Of a stretch of DNA of 64,000 nt, positions 8,319 to 16,425 are shown piece by piece. The first letter of the stretch is position 1. The number at the start of each line of letters is the position of its first letter. Position numbers and translations under genes: made by a program. Source of the DNA: Bacteroidota bacterium. Its GTDB lineage: Bacteria > Bacteroidota > Bacteroidia > UBA4408. The DNA is taken from the NCBI GenBank assembly GCA_016718805.1, contig JADKCP010000001.1:372001-436000 (forward strand), written 5' to 3'. A model generated the notes under the pieces. The model was given only the letters and a program-made list of their open reading frames with translations. It searched no databases and had not been told where the DNA came from.

Positions 8319-10406
8319 TTACTCAACAATTAGTTTTCTAAAAAAGTGCTTTTTGTCAATGGTAACTCGCAACGAATAAACACCTTTTTGCAAGGGCACC
8401 GTAGTTAATGAAACTACCGACCGTCCTTGAGCAGAAACTAATTGCTGCTCCGAAATTACACGACCAACAATATCCGAAATTTGAATAGTAGTTGCAGCAT
8501 TTACCGGTGAATTAAATTCGAGTGTAAAAACTCCTTTTGAAGGATTTGGATATACGTTTAACGAACGGTCAAACAAAATATACTTTGACATATCCGTGGT
8601 TACATCAACATAAGCCAAAACAGGAACTCTGGCGCTTGGACAAGCAATAGATGCAGTAGCAATTTTCCAATCGTAAAAAAAGTAATAATACGAAGCACCC
8701 GCGGATGAGCCTGTTAAAGTAACCACTCCCGGCACACCATAGGGATAGCTTACATTTGCAGAGTTGTTTCGTAACATATACACACTTCCTCCTGGATAAT
8801 TTAAACGATAATAGCTACCTCCAACAACCGAGAAATTTAGATTTACGTAGTTTAATCCGGCAACCACACTCGCTGTAGTACTTTGCAAAACAGCACCTAC
8901 ATTGTTGGTGAGTTGAACAGTTATAGAACCGGCATTTTGTGCATATATTTTTACACGTAATAAATCAAAATCAACATCAGCGTAAAATAGCTCGTATTGT
9001 GCTGTGTTTACATAATTAGCAGCCCCAAGTGCATTGGTATGCGGATAAGCAAAGGCAGTATCGATGTGTGTTACCGAATTTTCGGCATAATAGGTTGTTG
9101 AAGTTGTAATGGTTGGTGTAACAAAGGTATCGCCTGTTGCTAAATAATTTCCGGCAGCATTGTACCATTTAATGGTACCGCTTCCATTGGCTACTAAAGT
9201 GGCATTTCCTGAAACATATACCGTATCGCCTGTAGTAACCGGGGTTGCAGAGGCAGGTACTTCACTTAATGTATAAGTTGCCGAATCGGTTCCGCAATAA
9301 TTGGTAACATGAACTGTGTAAGTGGCATTGCTTGAAGGAACTTTAATTTTTTGAGTTGTTGCACCTGTGCTCCACAAAATAGAAGAGCCTGCAGTTGCTG
9401 TTAATTCAACACTATCGCCGGCACAAACTGTGGCAGAATTTTTATTCGACTGTATTTCAATTACCGGATTACCTGTTGGGTTTTGCTGGGTAAGTTGAAT
9501 AGGCGAGGCAAAGTAGTTGTTGTTTTCATTTGACTCTAGAAAAAAGTTCTGTGGATCCACCTGAATTACTACGTAATATTGCCCGTTGCATGTTCCCGGT
9601 GCAATGTAAATCCATTGACCATCCAAGGTTTCCCAATAAATATCAGTATATCCAACAGTAATTCCTTGAAAAATATTTCCGCATCCGTAGTTTCCACCAC
9701 CATGTCCTAAATTAATGATGTTGTTGGTAATAGTATTACCTAAAGAATCTTTGCAATGCCCATTAGCTGTAGCACAACTTTGATAATCTTCTACACAAAA
9801 TCCAACTTTATGACCAGTTCCTACGATTGGCCATTTTAATGGATTTGCTTCCGAAGTATCTTGGATACGAATGGTCATAATTTCCCAATCGTCAACATGG
9901 TAATGCCCATGGGTAGGATGATAAGTCATACTTCCTGCAAAACGTTCAGTGTAGCTCATAGAATTTACGTTTTTATGATACACACGTTGTTTTAATAATT
10001 GTCGAGGATTAGGATTTCCGTTTGGACAAGTAAATTGAATGTTGGCATTGGGATCGTTAATAGAAAAAGTATCGGTTCCACAAATAAACCATCGCTTTCC
10101 ACTCGCATCCACTGCGCGTATTTCCAAAGCACCTCTTCCTACATTTGGGGTAGATGCAGACAAGCGCAATCGCCCATCGTCGGGACCTTGGCCGGTAACA
10201 CTAGTTCCTGCATTAGTTTGTGGATACTCATTGGGGCCACCCTGATAGGTTTGAAAAGCATATTCACTCACCATTATATCCGGTAATAAATCACAATTTG
10301 TTGAAATACCATCGGCGCATTGACATCCTATACCATTTGTAGTAGTGCACTGTGCCATTGCATATCCTGGAATAATAAAAGCAAGTAAAGTAAATAGCTT
10401 GTTCAT
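8319..10406 (-). CDS. T9SS-exported lysyl oxidase-like protein
   Basis: A 695-residue protein: signal peptide to about residue 19 (GYAMAQ), a lysyl oxidase domain (about 40-305), Ig-like repeats (about 315-480), a further beta region, and a T9SS sorting domain from about 610 (LNVYPNPSKGVF to KLIVE). The oxidase domain keeps the copper site (H163-PTHGHYH-170), a GHK with Lys200 before FCVED, and a QGITVGYTDIYW segment with Tyr253 and Tyr257, one of which corresponds to the tyrosine of the lysine-tyrosylquinone cofactor. The following GQWIYI and ESNENNN match the family too. Animal lysyl oxidases deaminate peptidyl lysine to aldehyde and so cross-link protein. Here the enzyme would act at the cell surface or outside. 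The substrate is unknown. Confidence 0.85.
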   Translation of the reverse strand: MNKLFTLLAFIIPGYAMAQCTTTNGIGCQCADGISTNCDLLPDIMVSEYAFQTYQGGPNEYPQTNAGTSVTGQGPDDGRLRLSASTPNVGRGALEIRAVDASGKRWFICGTDTFSINDPNANIQFTCPNGNPNPRQLLKQRVYHKNVNSMSYTERFAGSMTYHPTHGHYHVDDWEIMTIRIQDTSEANPLKWPIVGTGHKVGFCVEDYQSCATANGHCKDSLGNTITNNIINLGHGGGNYGCGNIFQGITVGYTDIYWETLDGQWIYIAPGTCNGQYYVVIQVDPQNFFLESNENNNYFASPIQLTQQNPTGNPVIEIQSNKNSATVCAGDSVELTATAGSSILWSTGATTQKIKVPSSNATYTVHVTNYCGTDSATYTLSEVPASATPVTTGDTVYVSGNATLVANGSGTIKWYNAAGNYLATGDTFVTPTITTSTTYYAENSVTHIDTAFAYPHTNALGAANYVNTAQYELFYADVDFDLLRVKIYAQNAGSITVQLTNNVGAVLQSTTASVVAGLNYVNLNFSVVGGSYYRLNYPGGSVYMLRNNSANVSYPYGVPGVVTLTGSSAGASYYYFFYDWKIATASIACPSARVPVLAYVDVTTDMSKYILFDRSLNVYPNPSKGVFTLEFNSPVNAATTIQISDIVGRVISEQQLVSAQGRSVVSLTTVPLQKGVYSLRVTIDKKHFFRKLIVE

Positions 10407-10451
10407 GGGTTTTATTTTGATGCAAGATATTTATTTTTTTTAATTCAAGGT

Positions 10452-10796
10452 TTATTCATGGTGATTCCCACTTCCATTTTTACAGCATTCAGGCAATTTT
10501 GAATAAGCTAACGAATCAGCTTTTAGCTCATCGGCATCGTATCCTAATTTGCTTATCGCTCTTTTAAGCTGTTCGGGCTGAATTTTTTCTGGATTGTAAG
10601 TCACGGTTAAGTTCTTACTAGGAACATCTAGTTTGCAAAACTTTACTCCCTTTTCATACATCAAATTCGATTCAATACGCTTTTTACATTGGTCACATTC
10701 GGCCGATGTTTTTATTACTAGAACAGTTGATTTTTTGTTTTGTGCAAACGCATAGCTGCACATTAACAGTAAGATGATGCTTAGTAGTTTTTTCAT
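10452..10796 (-). CDS. Periplasmic HMA-domain metal-binding protein
   Basis: A 114-residue protein with signal peptide (to SYAFAQ, about 19) and one heavy-metal-associated domain. The domain has the metal site C34-D-Q-C37 followed by the usual KKRIESNL helix and a C-terminal KRAISKLGYDAD segment. A Cys/His tail (ECCKNGSGNHHE) may add ligands. Such small periplasmic HMA proteins bind copper or related soft metals and hand them on. It follows the TonB receptor by 42 bases on the same strand and is the last gene of the metal module 13603-10452. Confidence 0.85.
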   Translation of the reverse strand: MKKLLSIILLLMCSYAFAQNKKSTVLVIKTSAECDQCKKRIESNLMYEKGVKFCKLDVPSKNLTVTYNPEKIQPEQLKRAISKLGYDADELKADSLAYSKLPECCKNGSGNHHE

Positions 10797-10838
10797 TCTT
10801 GTTTTATGTTAGATGTTTTAATTAGTAGTTAAATGTGT

Positions 10839-13079
10839 TTATTGCTTGTTAGATTTTTTTTCAGAAAAAGGATTCCACCTGAATCCCAAATAGATTATTC
10901 TTCCCATAGTTGGTCCCCAAATAAGTGAAGCATCAAAGCTCGAACTAAATGGTTCATCAGAAGCTATGATAGGATGATGTTGAACATAATTTCCAATGTT
11001 TTCGGCACCAAGATAAATATCCAACTTTGGTAAAAAGTAACTCAGTTGTGAATTTATTAAAACAAACGGCTTTGAGCGATCGGCTATTACATATCCATGA
11101 TGTACCACTCCTCCGGAAGGAATACGACTATATCCCAATATCTTTAAAGTACTGTTAATACTCCATTTTTTGTTGGTACTTTTGTACTCCATGTTAACTA
11201 ACCCTTTATCACGCGGCACAAAGGGGCGCTGACGTAAGTTACCACTGTAATTCGTAAATGCTTCAGAATGTTTATAGGCAAGCATTACAATAAAATTTTG
11301 GACCGGCTCCAGGCTAACCTCCCCTTGCAAATAATGAGCATACGAGGATCCTTGTAAATTATAAAATCTAATTTCATGTACATCCTCTCTGTCAACTACA
11401 ACTTGGTTTTCAAAATAGGTATAGTAGTAATCAAAATTAACTACCGCATCGCGCCCCAAAAACCTAAATTTATGTGTAAAGTTAGTACCGAAATTCCAAC
11501 CTGTTTCTGGAAGTAGATTATTCGCAACTACTATGTTTCTTGAGGACACAAAAGCTGCAGTATTTTCAGCATAAATACGTGCAGTACGCCAACCTTTTCC
11601 ACCACTCAAGCGTAAGGAGGTTAATTGCGTAAAATTATATTTTAAGTGCAAACGGGGAGTAAAGTGCCAACCTTGTGAACTCAAATAATCTTCGCGGATA
11701 CCAACAACCATCGAAAATTGCTGCAAATCATTGTACGTATATTCAGCGTAAGCACCAGGCACCAATTCTTCAGTTCGTATTGGTATACCGTTCATTTTTT
11801 CAAAATAATCGTTGTAATTAAAACTCACACCACTTCTAATATAATGGCGGGTATCGCTTACAATAGTTTGATAAATGGTGTTGGCATAAAATGACCGTTG
11901 AGTTGCGTCATAAGTTGTTGTTCCAAAATAAGCATCTTGCAAATGCAATCGTGTGGAGGTAATGAGTGCTAAACTTTGATAGGGTTTTGCACGATTAATT
12001 GTTCCTGTTTTTGTAAATAATTCAACCAATGTATTCTTGATACCAACCCCGTAAAGGTTTTTCGTACCAAAATCATTTTTGTAATTAAATTTTGTTTGAC
12101 CTCCTTGACGGTCTTCATAAATGGCTCGAATTCCTACTTGTGCTTCCAATTTATTCGGAATTCCAAAATGCCAGCGATGATAGCCATTCAGTTGCTTATA
12201 CAAAGGTTGATCTAAAAATCCATCCTGATTATGGTCACTTTTTATAAACTGTGAACTACCGTGTAGAAGCAGTTCAGAACTTGCATTTTTTTTAAAACGA
12301 TGTGCAAGTTGAACATTTAGCTCTGCTCTTCCTCCGTGGTTTGCATAGCCATTTACAAAAAATGGTTCGGCAGTTTGTGGTTTTTTTAACTCAATATTCA
12401 ATTGTCCGGTTATGCTTTCGTATCCATTGATAACTGAACCTACACCTTTATTTATTTGAATCGATTCAATCCAAGGACCGGGAGTGAAGTTTAATCCATA
12501 GTTAGCCGATAAACCTCTAATGAGTGGAACATTTTCGGCTTGAATTTGTGTGTAAATTCCATCTAATCCCAGCATTTGAATTTGCTTTGCTCCAGTAACA
12601 GCATCCGTTTGATTAACATCTACCACAGGGTTGGTTTCAAAACTTTCCGATAAATTGCAACAAGCTGCTTTTAACAATTCTGCACCTGAAATATGCATGG
12701 TATTAATAGGAGTTAGCGTAGAAATGTTTGTAGCATCGGATCGGCCAACGACTAGAGCTTCTTTTAACTGCACACTACTTTTTAACTGTATAGATAGTTG
12801 CTCAGCATTATCATTGGTTACTTCAAGTGTATCACTCCTATAACCAACGAAGCTTACAATTAAATGAAGTGGTAATATACTTTCCGTAATAAACTCAAAC
12901 TTCCCGGAACTGTCGCTAACAGTGCCTTGCTGAGTATTTTGTAGGTGAATATTTACACCACTTAGTACTTCTTTTTTGTTTTTTATGTTTTCAAACACCT
13001 CACCTTTTATGCGTGTTTGAGCCTGTGATTTACCAAATAGCAATAAAACACAAAGCAACAACAATTGTAAAATTTTCAT
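10839..13079 (-). CDS. TonB-dependent receptor, probable copper/metal type
   Basis: A 746-residue outer-membrane receptor: signal peptide (to KSQA, about 20), a carboxypeptidase-regulatory-like domain (about 22-100, KGEVFENI to SIQLK), a plug domain (about 115-235, including GLDGIYTQIQAENVPLIRGL and INKGVGSVINGYESITGQLNIELKKP) and a 22-strand-type barrel ending in a hydrophobic strand (IIYLGFRWNPF). The plug carries a vicinal cysteine pair C140-C141 in AACCNLSESFE, typical of receptors found next to HMA and HYC_CC_PP proteins. Together with those neighbours this points to copper or another thiophilic metal as substrate. Metal identity is inference from context. Confidence 0.87.
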   Translation of the reverse strand: MKILQLLLLCVLLLFGKSQAQTRIKGEVFENIKNKKEVLSGVNIHLQNTQQGTVSDSSGKFEFITESILPLHLIVSFVGYRSDTLEVTNDNAEQLSIQLKSSVQLKEALVVGRSDATNISTLTPINTMHISGAELLKAACCNLSESFETNPVVDVNQTDAVTGAKQIQMLGLDGIYTQIQAENVPLIRGLSANYGLNFTPGPWIESIQINKGVGSVINGYESITGQLNIELKKPQTAEPFFVNGYANHGGRAELNVQLAHRFKKNASSELLLHGSSQFIKSDHNQDGFLDQPLYKQLNGYHRWHFGIPNKLEAQVGIRAIYEDRQGGQTKFNYKNDFGTKNLYGVGIKNTLVELFTKTGTINRAKPYQSLALITSTRLHLQDAYFGTTTYDATQRSFYANTIYQTIVSDTRHYIRSGVSFNYNDYFEKMNGIPIRTEELVPGAYAEYTYNDLQQFSMVVGIREDYLSSQGWHFTPRLHLKYNFTQLTSLRLSGGKGWRTARIYAENTAAFVSSRNIVVANNLLPETGWNFGTNFTHKFRFLGRDAVVNFDYYYTYFENQVVVDREDVHEIRFYNLQGSSYAHYLQGEVSLEPVQNFIVMLAYKHSEAFTNYSGNLRQRPFVPRDKGLVNMEYKSTNKKWSINSTLKILGYSRIPSGGVVHHGYVIADRSKPFVLINSQLSYFLPKLDIYLGAENIGNYVQHHPIIASDEPFSSSFDASLIWGPTMGRIIYLGFRWNPFSEKKSNKQ

Positions 13080-13207
13080 TGTAATAGTTGTATTGATTTT
13101 AACTTGAAAGCGAGGAACAGAAAATGTTTCCGGTCATCGGTATTTCATTTAAAAGTGATGGGTACAATTTCAATTTCAGGAAATAATACCTATGCAATAC
13201 ACTTAAA

Positions 13208-13603
13208 TCAAATCAATAACGTTGAAATAGTATGCAGCAGTTGCCTGCCAAACAAAGGTGGCGAAGCCGATATTAGTTTAGAATAGGAATAAAAAGGGAA
13301 TGATGTAAGCCATGAAGAAACTGAAACAAGGTCTGTTGCCTGTAAAATAAATAGGGGAGTTTTCCACTCAGATTTTTGAAGTAAATAAAGCTTAAAAGTT
13401 TGAGAAGATATGTCACAGCACTTCTTACTGATCTCGGTCTGACTATGGGTTTTATCGGTACAACAATCGCTTAATTGTTGAAGCGAAATAAATTCCTTTC
13501 CGCTTTTATCGCATACCATTTTAAACAGCGTAATACCTGTTGATGAAGCAAGTATAGCCACTGCCATTAGAAGCAAAAAGGAAGCTTTACAAAAGGATTT
13601 CAT
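13208..13603 (-). CDS. Small Cys-rich exported protein (HYC_CC_PP-like)
   Basis: Starting at the ATG at 13603 (MKSFCKASF) the protein has 131 residues; an upstream TTG at 13612 is less likely because a -7 promoter box covers it. It has a signal peptide or anchor (residues 5-22), a single Cys (C31), two vicinal cysteine pairs (C47C48 and C62C63) and a Pro-Pro near the end (S114-P-P). This arrangement is that of the small HYC_CC_PP proteins of Bacteroidota, although the HYC motif is replaced by MVCDKSG. These are encoded next to metal TonB receptors, as here (128 bases upstream of the receptor). A role in metal sensing or binding at the envelope is inference. Confidence 0.72.
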   Translation of the reverse strand: MKSFCKASFLLLMAVAILASSTGITLFKMVCDKSGKEFISLQQLSDCCTDKTHSQTEISKKCCDISSQTFKLYLLQKSEWKTPLFILQATDLVSVSSWLTSFPFYSYSKLISASPPLFGRQLLHTISTLLI

Positions 13604-13609
13604 GTTCCA

Positions 13610-13617
13610 CAAAAGTA
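13610..13617 (-). promoter_or_regulatory. -7 box directly before the Cys-rich protein ATG
   Basis: On the minus strand TACTTTTG matches TAnnTTTG and ends 6 bases before the ATG at 13603. It would start the metal module as a leaderless transcript, and it supports the ATG at 13603 over the upstream TTG. No clear -33 element. Confidence 0.4.
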
Positions 13618-13641
13618 CAAAAATTGGATCGAAATACCCGA

Positions 13642-14718
13642 TTATTTTAGTAATTCATCTTTTTTAAAAACACGATTCACCCAACGTGGAAGTACAATTG
13701 CTCCAATAAATAAATAAGGATAATAGCTAATTAAACGCCATAAAAGGGCAAGCGAAGAGGTTAACGTTTTGTTGTCAATAAACTCACCTAAAAAATTCTT
13801 AAACATCAGCTCAGCCACTCCCGAACCGCCCGGGGTAGGACTTCCAATCATTAATATGCCCATAACTACCTGACGAGCATAAAGCAAAAAATGATCAAAA
13901 TGTATACTGCTAAATGCCATAATGATGCAATTAATAATAATGAAACGCGCCGACCAACTTAAACAGGTAGCAAAAAAGGAAGTTAACCAATAGTTTAAAT
14001 TTTTACCTTTTAGTTGTTTGGCTGCAATAACCATTTCTTCGCCGGTTTCAACAGCTTGATGTTTCCATTTGTGTAAAAATTTGAAAGAAAATAAGCGCAC
14101 CAAAAAATGTTTAACGGCATGTGCATTTACAAATAAAGCATAAGCTATAACAAGTTTATAGGCTAGTATGGCAAAATAAATAAACCAAAAAGTATAGTAT
14201 AATTCGTTACCGTGCGATAATTGCTGAGCTGCAGCACTATCAAGGTTTGAAAACAAGCCTTCTCGTCCGGCTATGAAATAAACTAAGGGAGCTACTAATG
14301 CAAAAAACAATCCATCTAAAAAGGAAGTAAACATTACCACCGATATACTTTTTCCGAAGGATATTTTTTCTTTGTTGATTATCAAAATTGCAAAAGCAAA
14401 ACCTCCGCCAAGTATTGCAGGAGCAATAGCTGAAGCAAATTCCCAAAGCATAATTACTTCAAAACATTTACGCCAATTTAGTTCAGAATCGGTAAGTATG
14501 CGTATGCGCCACATGTAAGCAAAATCGCGCACTACTACCATACACAGTGCAAGCAACAGCCACAATGAAGTATAAAAAGTCCAGCTTACTTTATCAAAAG
14601 CACTGCTGTCAAAATTTCGAAACAACATGTAACTGGCAGCTCCTAGTCCCAATACAATTGGCACAAGCAATTTGCTTGGTTTTACCATATTGAGTAATTC
14701 GCTCGCTTTTCCCGACAT
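13642..14718 (-). CDS. Lysylphosphatidylglycerol synthase TM-region (YbhN-type) membrane protein
   Basis: A 358-residue polytopic inner-membrane protein with about eight hydrophobic segments. Family marks are VVRDFAYMWRIRILT in the second segment region, WEFASAIAPAILGGGFAFAI, and SPTPGGSGVAELMF near residues 300-315, the signature of the LPG synthase transmembrane domain family (formerly UPF0104). The domain flips lipids in MprF; stand-alone members are thought to be lipid or glycolipid flippases, but the substrate here is unknown. No soluble lysyl-transferase domain is attached. The metal module starts 38 bases downstream with its own promoter box. Confidence 0.85.
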   Translation of the reverse strand: MSGKASELLNMVKPSKLLVPIVLGLGAASYMLFRNFDSSAFDKVSWTFYTSLWLLLALCMVVVRDFAYMWRIRILTDSELNWRKCFEVIMLWEFASAIAPAILGGGFAFAILIINKEKISFGKSISVVMFTSFLDGLFFALVAPLVYFIAGREGLFSNLDSAAAQQLSHGNELYYTFWFIYFAILAYKLVIAYALFVNAHAVKHFLVRLFSFKFLHKWKHQAVETGEEMVIAAKQLKGKNLNYWLTSFFATCLSWSARFIIINCIIMAFSSIHFDHFLLYARQVVMGILMIGSPTPGGSGVAELMFKNFLGEFIDNKTLTSSLALLWRLISYYPYLFIGAIVLPRWVNRVFKKDELLK

Positions 14719-14826
14719 GCAATTCGATTTCTATTAATTAATAGTTGTAAGGCTAAATAATTTTCACAAAGAAAACAAAATACACGATACTTGTGTTTTT
14801 GCTATGAGTTAATTTAAATAAACACT

Positions 14827-15183
14827 ATGAAAAAAATTTATCACCTTGCCAATTGTACTACTTGCCAACGCATTTTAAAAGAAGTAAAGCCAGCTAAGGA
14901 TGTGCTTTTGCAGGACATTAAAACCGAAGCAATTACAGCAGCACAGTTAGACGAAATGGCTAAGTTGACAGGTTTCTATGAAGCCTTGTTTAGCCGAATA
15001 GCACTTAAATACAGAGCTTTAAAACTCAATGAGAAAAAACTGAGCGAGGCTGATTACCGAAAATATATTTTGGAAGAATACACTTTTTTAAAGCGACCTG
15101 TAGCTATACTTGGAAAAAAAATATTTGTTGGCAATACGAAAGCAACAGTTGAAGCTTTGAAATTGGAGCTATCAAAGAAATAA
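14827..15183 (+). CDS. ArsC/Spx-family thioredoxin-fold protein
   Basis: A 118-residue cytoplasmic protein of the arsenate reductase/Spx family: N-terminal IYHLANCTTCQRI with a CxxC pair at residues 10 and 13, a middle helical part, and the family's KRPVAILGKKIFVGNT segment (about 90-105). Real arsenate reductases of this fold use a single N-terminal Cys with three Arg residues; the CTTC pair and lack of ars neighbours suggest a redox or regulatory Spx/YffB-like role rather than arsenate detoxification. It stands alone on the plus strand and is convergent with ribF, six bases apart. Confidence 0.82.
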   Translation: MKKIYHLANCTTCQRILKEVKPAKDVLLQDIKTEAITAAQLDEMAKLTGFYEALFSRIALKYRALKLNEKKLSEADYRKYILEEYTFLKRPVAILGKKIFVGNTKATVEALKLELSKK

Positions 15184-15189
15184 TTCTTT

Positions 15190-16119
15190 CTATTTTGACA
15201 GAAGTTGCAGGGCCTTGGTCTTGTCAATAACTAATTGAGCTTTCAGCGCTTCCAAGTGTTCAAATTTTTGTTCGTTGCGGATGCGTCCTACAAAGCTAAC
15301 TGCAATATGTTGATCGTAAAGGCTGCCCTCAAAATCAAAAATATGTACTTCAATGCTTAAGGCTCCACCACCAACGGTTGGACGATTCCCAATGTTCATC
15401 ATTCCCTTATAGTGATTATTGCCCTGCTGAATGCGAACGGCATACACACCAATTTGTGGGATGAGTTTGCGCCCTTCGTCAACCTGTATATTTGCCGTAG
15501 GAAAGCCAATAGTGCGGCCGCGCATTTGTCCTTTTATTACCTTCCCACTAATACTATAAGCATAACCTAAATATTCATTGGCCACTTCAATATTACCACT
15601 TTGTAATGCTTGGCGAATTTTTGAAGAACTCACAGCAACATGATCAATGTCTTGCACCGGAATTTCCTCCACATCAAAACCATATAATGGCCCAAATTCC
15701 TTTAAATGCTCAAAGCTGCCTTCACGGTTTCTGCCAAAATGATGATCGTGGCCAATCACCAATTTTTTAGCCCCCAGTTGTTTTACCAAAATACTACGCA
15801 CAAACTCAAGTGAACTTATTCTTGAAAACTCTTTGGTAAAAGGAATAATTACCAGATGTTCCACCCCAAGATTGCGTAACAAAGCTATTTTTTCTTCTTG
15901 CGTATTCAATAAACGTAATTCATTGTCATCGGGAAACAACACCAATCGTGGATGTGGATGAAAAGTAAGGACTACTGTTTCGCCTTTATTGGCGGCAGCA
16001 ATTGACTGCAATTGGGTAATTATTTTTTTGTGCCCGAAATGAACTCCATCAAAAGTACCGGTGGTTACAATGGCATTTGATAGGGTTGTAAAATCTTCTA
16101 ATCGCTCGTAAACTTTCAC
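15190..16119 (-). CDS. ribF: Bifunctional riboflavin kinase / FAD synthetase
   Basis: A 309-residue enzyme that phosphorylates riboflavin to FMN and adenylylates FMN to FAD. The N-terminal nucleotidyltransferase domain has TGTFDGVHFGHKKII (residues about 20-34) and the HDHHFGRNREG loop (about 125-135). The C-terminal kinase domain has GRTIGFPTANI (about 200-210) with the PTAN metal/ATP site. Length is normal for RibF. Upstream, on the minus strand, TTTACTTTGC (about 16138-16147) resembles a -7 element one base short of consensus. Confidence 0.95.
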   Translation of the reverse strand: MKVYERLEDFTTLSNAIVTTGTFDGVHFGHKKIITQLQSIAAANKGETVVLTFHPHPRLVLFPDDNELRLLNTQEEKIALLRNLGVEHLVIIPFTKEFSRISSLEFVRSILVKQLGAKKLVIGHDHHFGRNREGSFEHLKEFGPLYGFDVEEIPVQDIDHVAVSSSKIRQALQSGNIEVANEYLGYAYSISGKVIKGQMRGRTIGFPTANIQVDEGRKLIPQIGVYAVRIQQGNNHYKGMMNIGNRPTVGGGALSIEVHIFDFEGSLYDQHIAVSFVGRIRNEQKFEHLEALKAQLVIDKTKALQLLSK

Positions 16120-16425
16120 GGGGGTTAAATACTTTGTGCAAAGTAAAACATAAAAATTGCTTTAATCAATTCTGTTTAATTTTCAGAGTTAAACAAGTTT
16201 ACATTTCTAATTTATAAACTAGTAAAAGCTTAGTTCAGTTTAATTAAATCATTAATTTCAGATATAGTAATTTCAACAGTGTCCTTTATGCCCTTCCTAG
16301 TGTCCCTAGTGGTTAAGTAATAATGCTCTATAACTTTAAATGATTCGAAAATACAGTCGCAGTAGGTTCATTATAAAGAAATAAATAGCTATTTTCGTAG
16401 TTCAAACTTATTTATAACCCAATTT
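16120..16425. other. Divergent intergenic region, no gene seen
   Basis: 306 AT-rich bases between divergent ribF and the CotH-type gene. I see no ORF, RNA gene or strong hairpin. The only signals are the imperfect minus-strand TTTACTTTGC near 16140 and a TATTTTCG near 16390 on the plus strand, both weak promoter candidates. Confidence 0.4.

Noticed and set aside
8270..8341. Short ORF (MNFQQIAIPLFNGIKQL) right after a TAATTTTG box at 8261-8268
   Set aside because: The expected transcript start would fall after the ATG, and the ORF runs into the antisense end of the lysyl oxidase gene. Too short and unsupported.
13104..13286. 60-codon plus-strand ORF over the start of the metal module
   Set aside because: It overlaps the antisense end of the Cys-rich protein gene and the leader of the TonB receptor; no signal or family.
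14827..15183. Arsenate reductase proper (arsC)
   Set aside because: No ars neighbours, and the CTTC pair fits Spx/YffB-type members as well; only the family name is supported.
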